From an uncultured Lachnospiraceae bacterium (GTDB lineage: Bacteria; Bacillota_A; Clostridia; Lachnospirales; Lachnospiraceae), in contig CAMOOZ010000186.1 in NCBI GenBank assembly GCA_946621895.1, forward strand, positions 1 to 5,093: DNA of 5,093 nucleotides. The letters are read 5' to 3'. A program made the position numbers and the translations under genes. Positions 4,207-5,093 of this stretch are shown one piece after another. The notes below the pieces were generated by a model. It worked only from the letters and a program-made list of their open reading frames with translations, had not been told where the DNA came from and did no database searches. Within the stretch, counting starts at the first letter, position 1. Each line of letters starts with the position of its first letter.

Positions 4207-5093
4207 TCAGGATGAAGGACCGCAGAAATCACGGATCCGCAATGCTTTTCCGTCCGTCCAGAGGAGTACCGCGCCGGTAAGGTCAGTCCGGTGGATCTCA
4301 CAGCCCGCTGCCTTCAGGCGCTGCAGCAAAGCCCTGCCCGGGTGACCATAACGATTGTTTTTTCCGGCCGAGATCACCGCCAGATCGGGCCTGCTTCTTT
4401 CCAGCAGCGCCGCCGGCGTGGAATGATCGGAGCCGTGATGCGCCACCTTTAACAGCGTAATATCCGATATTTTATTCACCAGCTCCTCCTCCGCCTCCCC
4501 GGTCACATCTCCGGTCAGCAAAGCAGAGAAGGCGCCATACTCCAATTGCAGCACCACGGAATAATCATTCAGATTGTCCGAACGATAAGCTTTGGTTGGA
4601 TTAAGCACCTTCATATTTAGTTTTCCGTGCGTTATTTTATCTCCCTCCCGAAGCTTTTTTACCGGGATCCCCCTCTTCTTTGCCGCCTCCAGAAGTCTTT
4701 CGTAATTACTGTTATATAACATCCCGTCTGTTTCCGGGAGCAGCAATGCGCCGACATCGATCTGCTTTCCCTCCGGATCCTGCAGCAGCTCCAGGACACC
4801 GCTGCAATGATCCAGATCCCAATGGGTGATCAGCACCAGATTTAACCGCCCTATTCCTTCATATTTTAAAAACGGCAGCAATGTATAATCTGCAAGACGG
4901 GAATCCGACGAACTTCCGCCGTCTATCAGCATAGTAAAATCTCCATCCCGGATCAGGATCCCGTCTCCCTGGCCAACAGACAAAAATTTAATCTCCAGTC
5001 CGGTATGCCACCTGAACAACAGGATTAAACAGCTCAGGAGAATTCCCAGTGCCCTGAGCTGCCATTTTGCCTCGCTTTTCCAGAGCAAAATGA
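4207..5093 (-). CDS. comEC: ComEC/Rec2 DNA-uptake protein, C-terminal part (5' end outside window)
   Basis: The frame runs off the right edge of the window. The TTG at 5088 is unlikely to be the true start because full ComEC is about 700-800 residues and this part begins in its last membrane helix. Numbering from that TTG: a hydrophobic helix at about 12-26, LSVGQGDG at 36-43, DGG at 56-58, THWDLDHCSG at 88-97 (H89, D91, D93, H94), LLTGDV at 190-195, KVAHHGSDHS at 214-223 and GKNNRYGHP at 242-250. This is the metallo-beta-lactamase-like domain that ends ComEC. The whole protein forms the membrane channel for single-stranded DNA in natural transformation, and this extracellular domain is proposed to be a nuclease. 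Metal-ligand residues are intact. A shorter stand-alone ComEC-like hydrolase with one membrane anchor cannot be excluded from this window. The stop is at 4207-4209. No T-tailed terminator follows, so readthrough into the HD-GYP gene is possible. Confidence 0.85.
   Translation of the reverse strand, partial: ILLWKSEAKWQLRALGILLSCLILLFRWHTGLEIKFLSVGQGDGILIRDGDFTMLIDGGSSSDSRLADYTLLPFLKYEGIGRLNLVLITHWDLDHCSGVLELLQDPEGKQIDVGALLLPETDGMLYNSNYERLLEAAKKRGIPVKKLREGDKITHGKLNMKVLNPTKAYRSDNLNDYSVVLQLEYGAFSALLTGDVTGEAEEELVNKISDITLLKVAHHGSDHSTPAALLERSRPDLAVISAGKNNRYGHPGRALLQRLKAAGCEIHRTDLTGAVLLWTDGKALRIRDFCGPSS

Noticed and set aside
4156..4221. Inverted repeats around the comEC stop (GGTCCTTC 4176-4183 with GAAGGACC 4214-4221; GGAACCGG 4156-4163 with CCGGTCC 4174-4180) as a terminator
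   Set aside because: The first has a 30-base loop, neither is followed by a T-run on the minus strand, and GC-rich chance pairing is likely.
3878..4345. 155-codon + strand ORF across the mobile element and the comEC 3' end
   Set aside because: It runs through hairpins and antisense to comEC, with no recognisable domain; it is a shadow of the palindromic sequence.

Overview
The window looks like a chromosomal segment of a moderately GC-rich Firmicute, most likely a Clostridia/Lachnospiraceae-type bacterium. This taxonomic guess rests on protein style (a two-motif HD-GYP protein, a GtrB-like glycosyltransferase, a ComEC C-terminus, AGGAG-type ribosome binding sites). It is an inference, not a database result.

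Left half, + strand: the 3' part of a GmhA/SIS-type sugar-phosphate isomerase, then a complete extended-SDR nucleotide-sugar epimerase/dehydratase, then a polyprenyl-phosphate (GtrB/DPM1-like) family 2 glycosyltransferase with two C-terminal membrane segments. Together they look like the end of a surface-polysaccharide locus. The first two enzymes would build an activated sugar and the third would load a sugar onto a lipid carrier or modify a glycan. A 147-base gap rich in inverted repeats separates the epimerase from the glycosyltransferase.

Middle: a strong hairpin with T-runs on both strands overlaps the glycosyltransferase stop codon and serves as a shared terminator with the convergent minus-strand gene. 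That gene encodes a complete HD-GYP cyclic-di-GMP phosphodiesterase-like protein.

Right half, minus strand: upstream of the HD-GYP gene lies the C-terminal part of ComEC/Rec2, the DNA-uptake channel with its metallo-beta-lactamase-like domain, cut by the window edge. The 343 bases between comEC and the HD-GYP gene hold the most interesting structure. It is a 234-bp element with 19-bp terminal inverted repeats (17/19 matching), a perfect 7-bp target duplication ATTTTAT and a chain of internal hairpins, so it is a MITE-like non-autonomous mobile element. It appears to have inserted exactly at the -10 box of the HD-GYP promoter. The duplicated target contains the -10 hexamer TAAAAT, so the old promoter (TTGACG-17-TAAAAT) survives on the far side of the element. 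The near terminal repeat brings a new TTGACG 18 bases from a TATACT that touches the start codon. Expression of a c-di-GMP enzyme may therefore have been rewired by the insertion.

No tRNA, rRNA, CRISPR array or transposase gene was seen.
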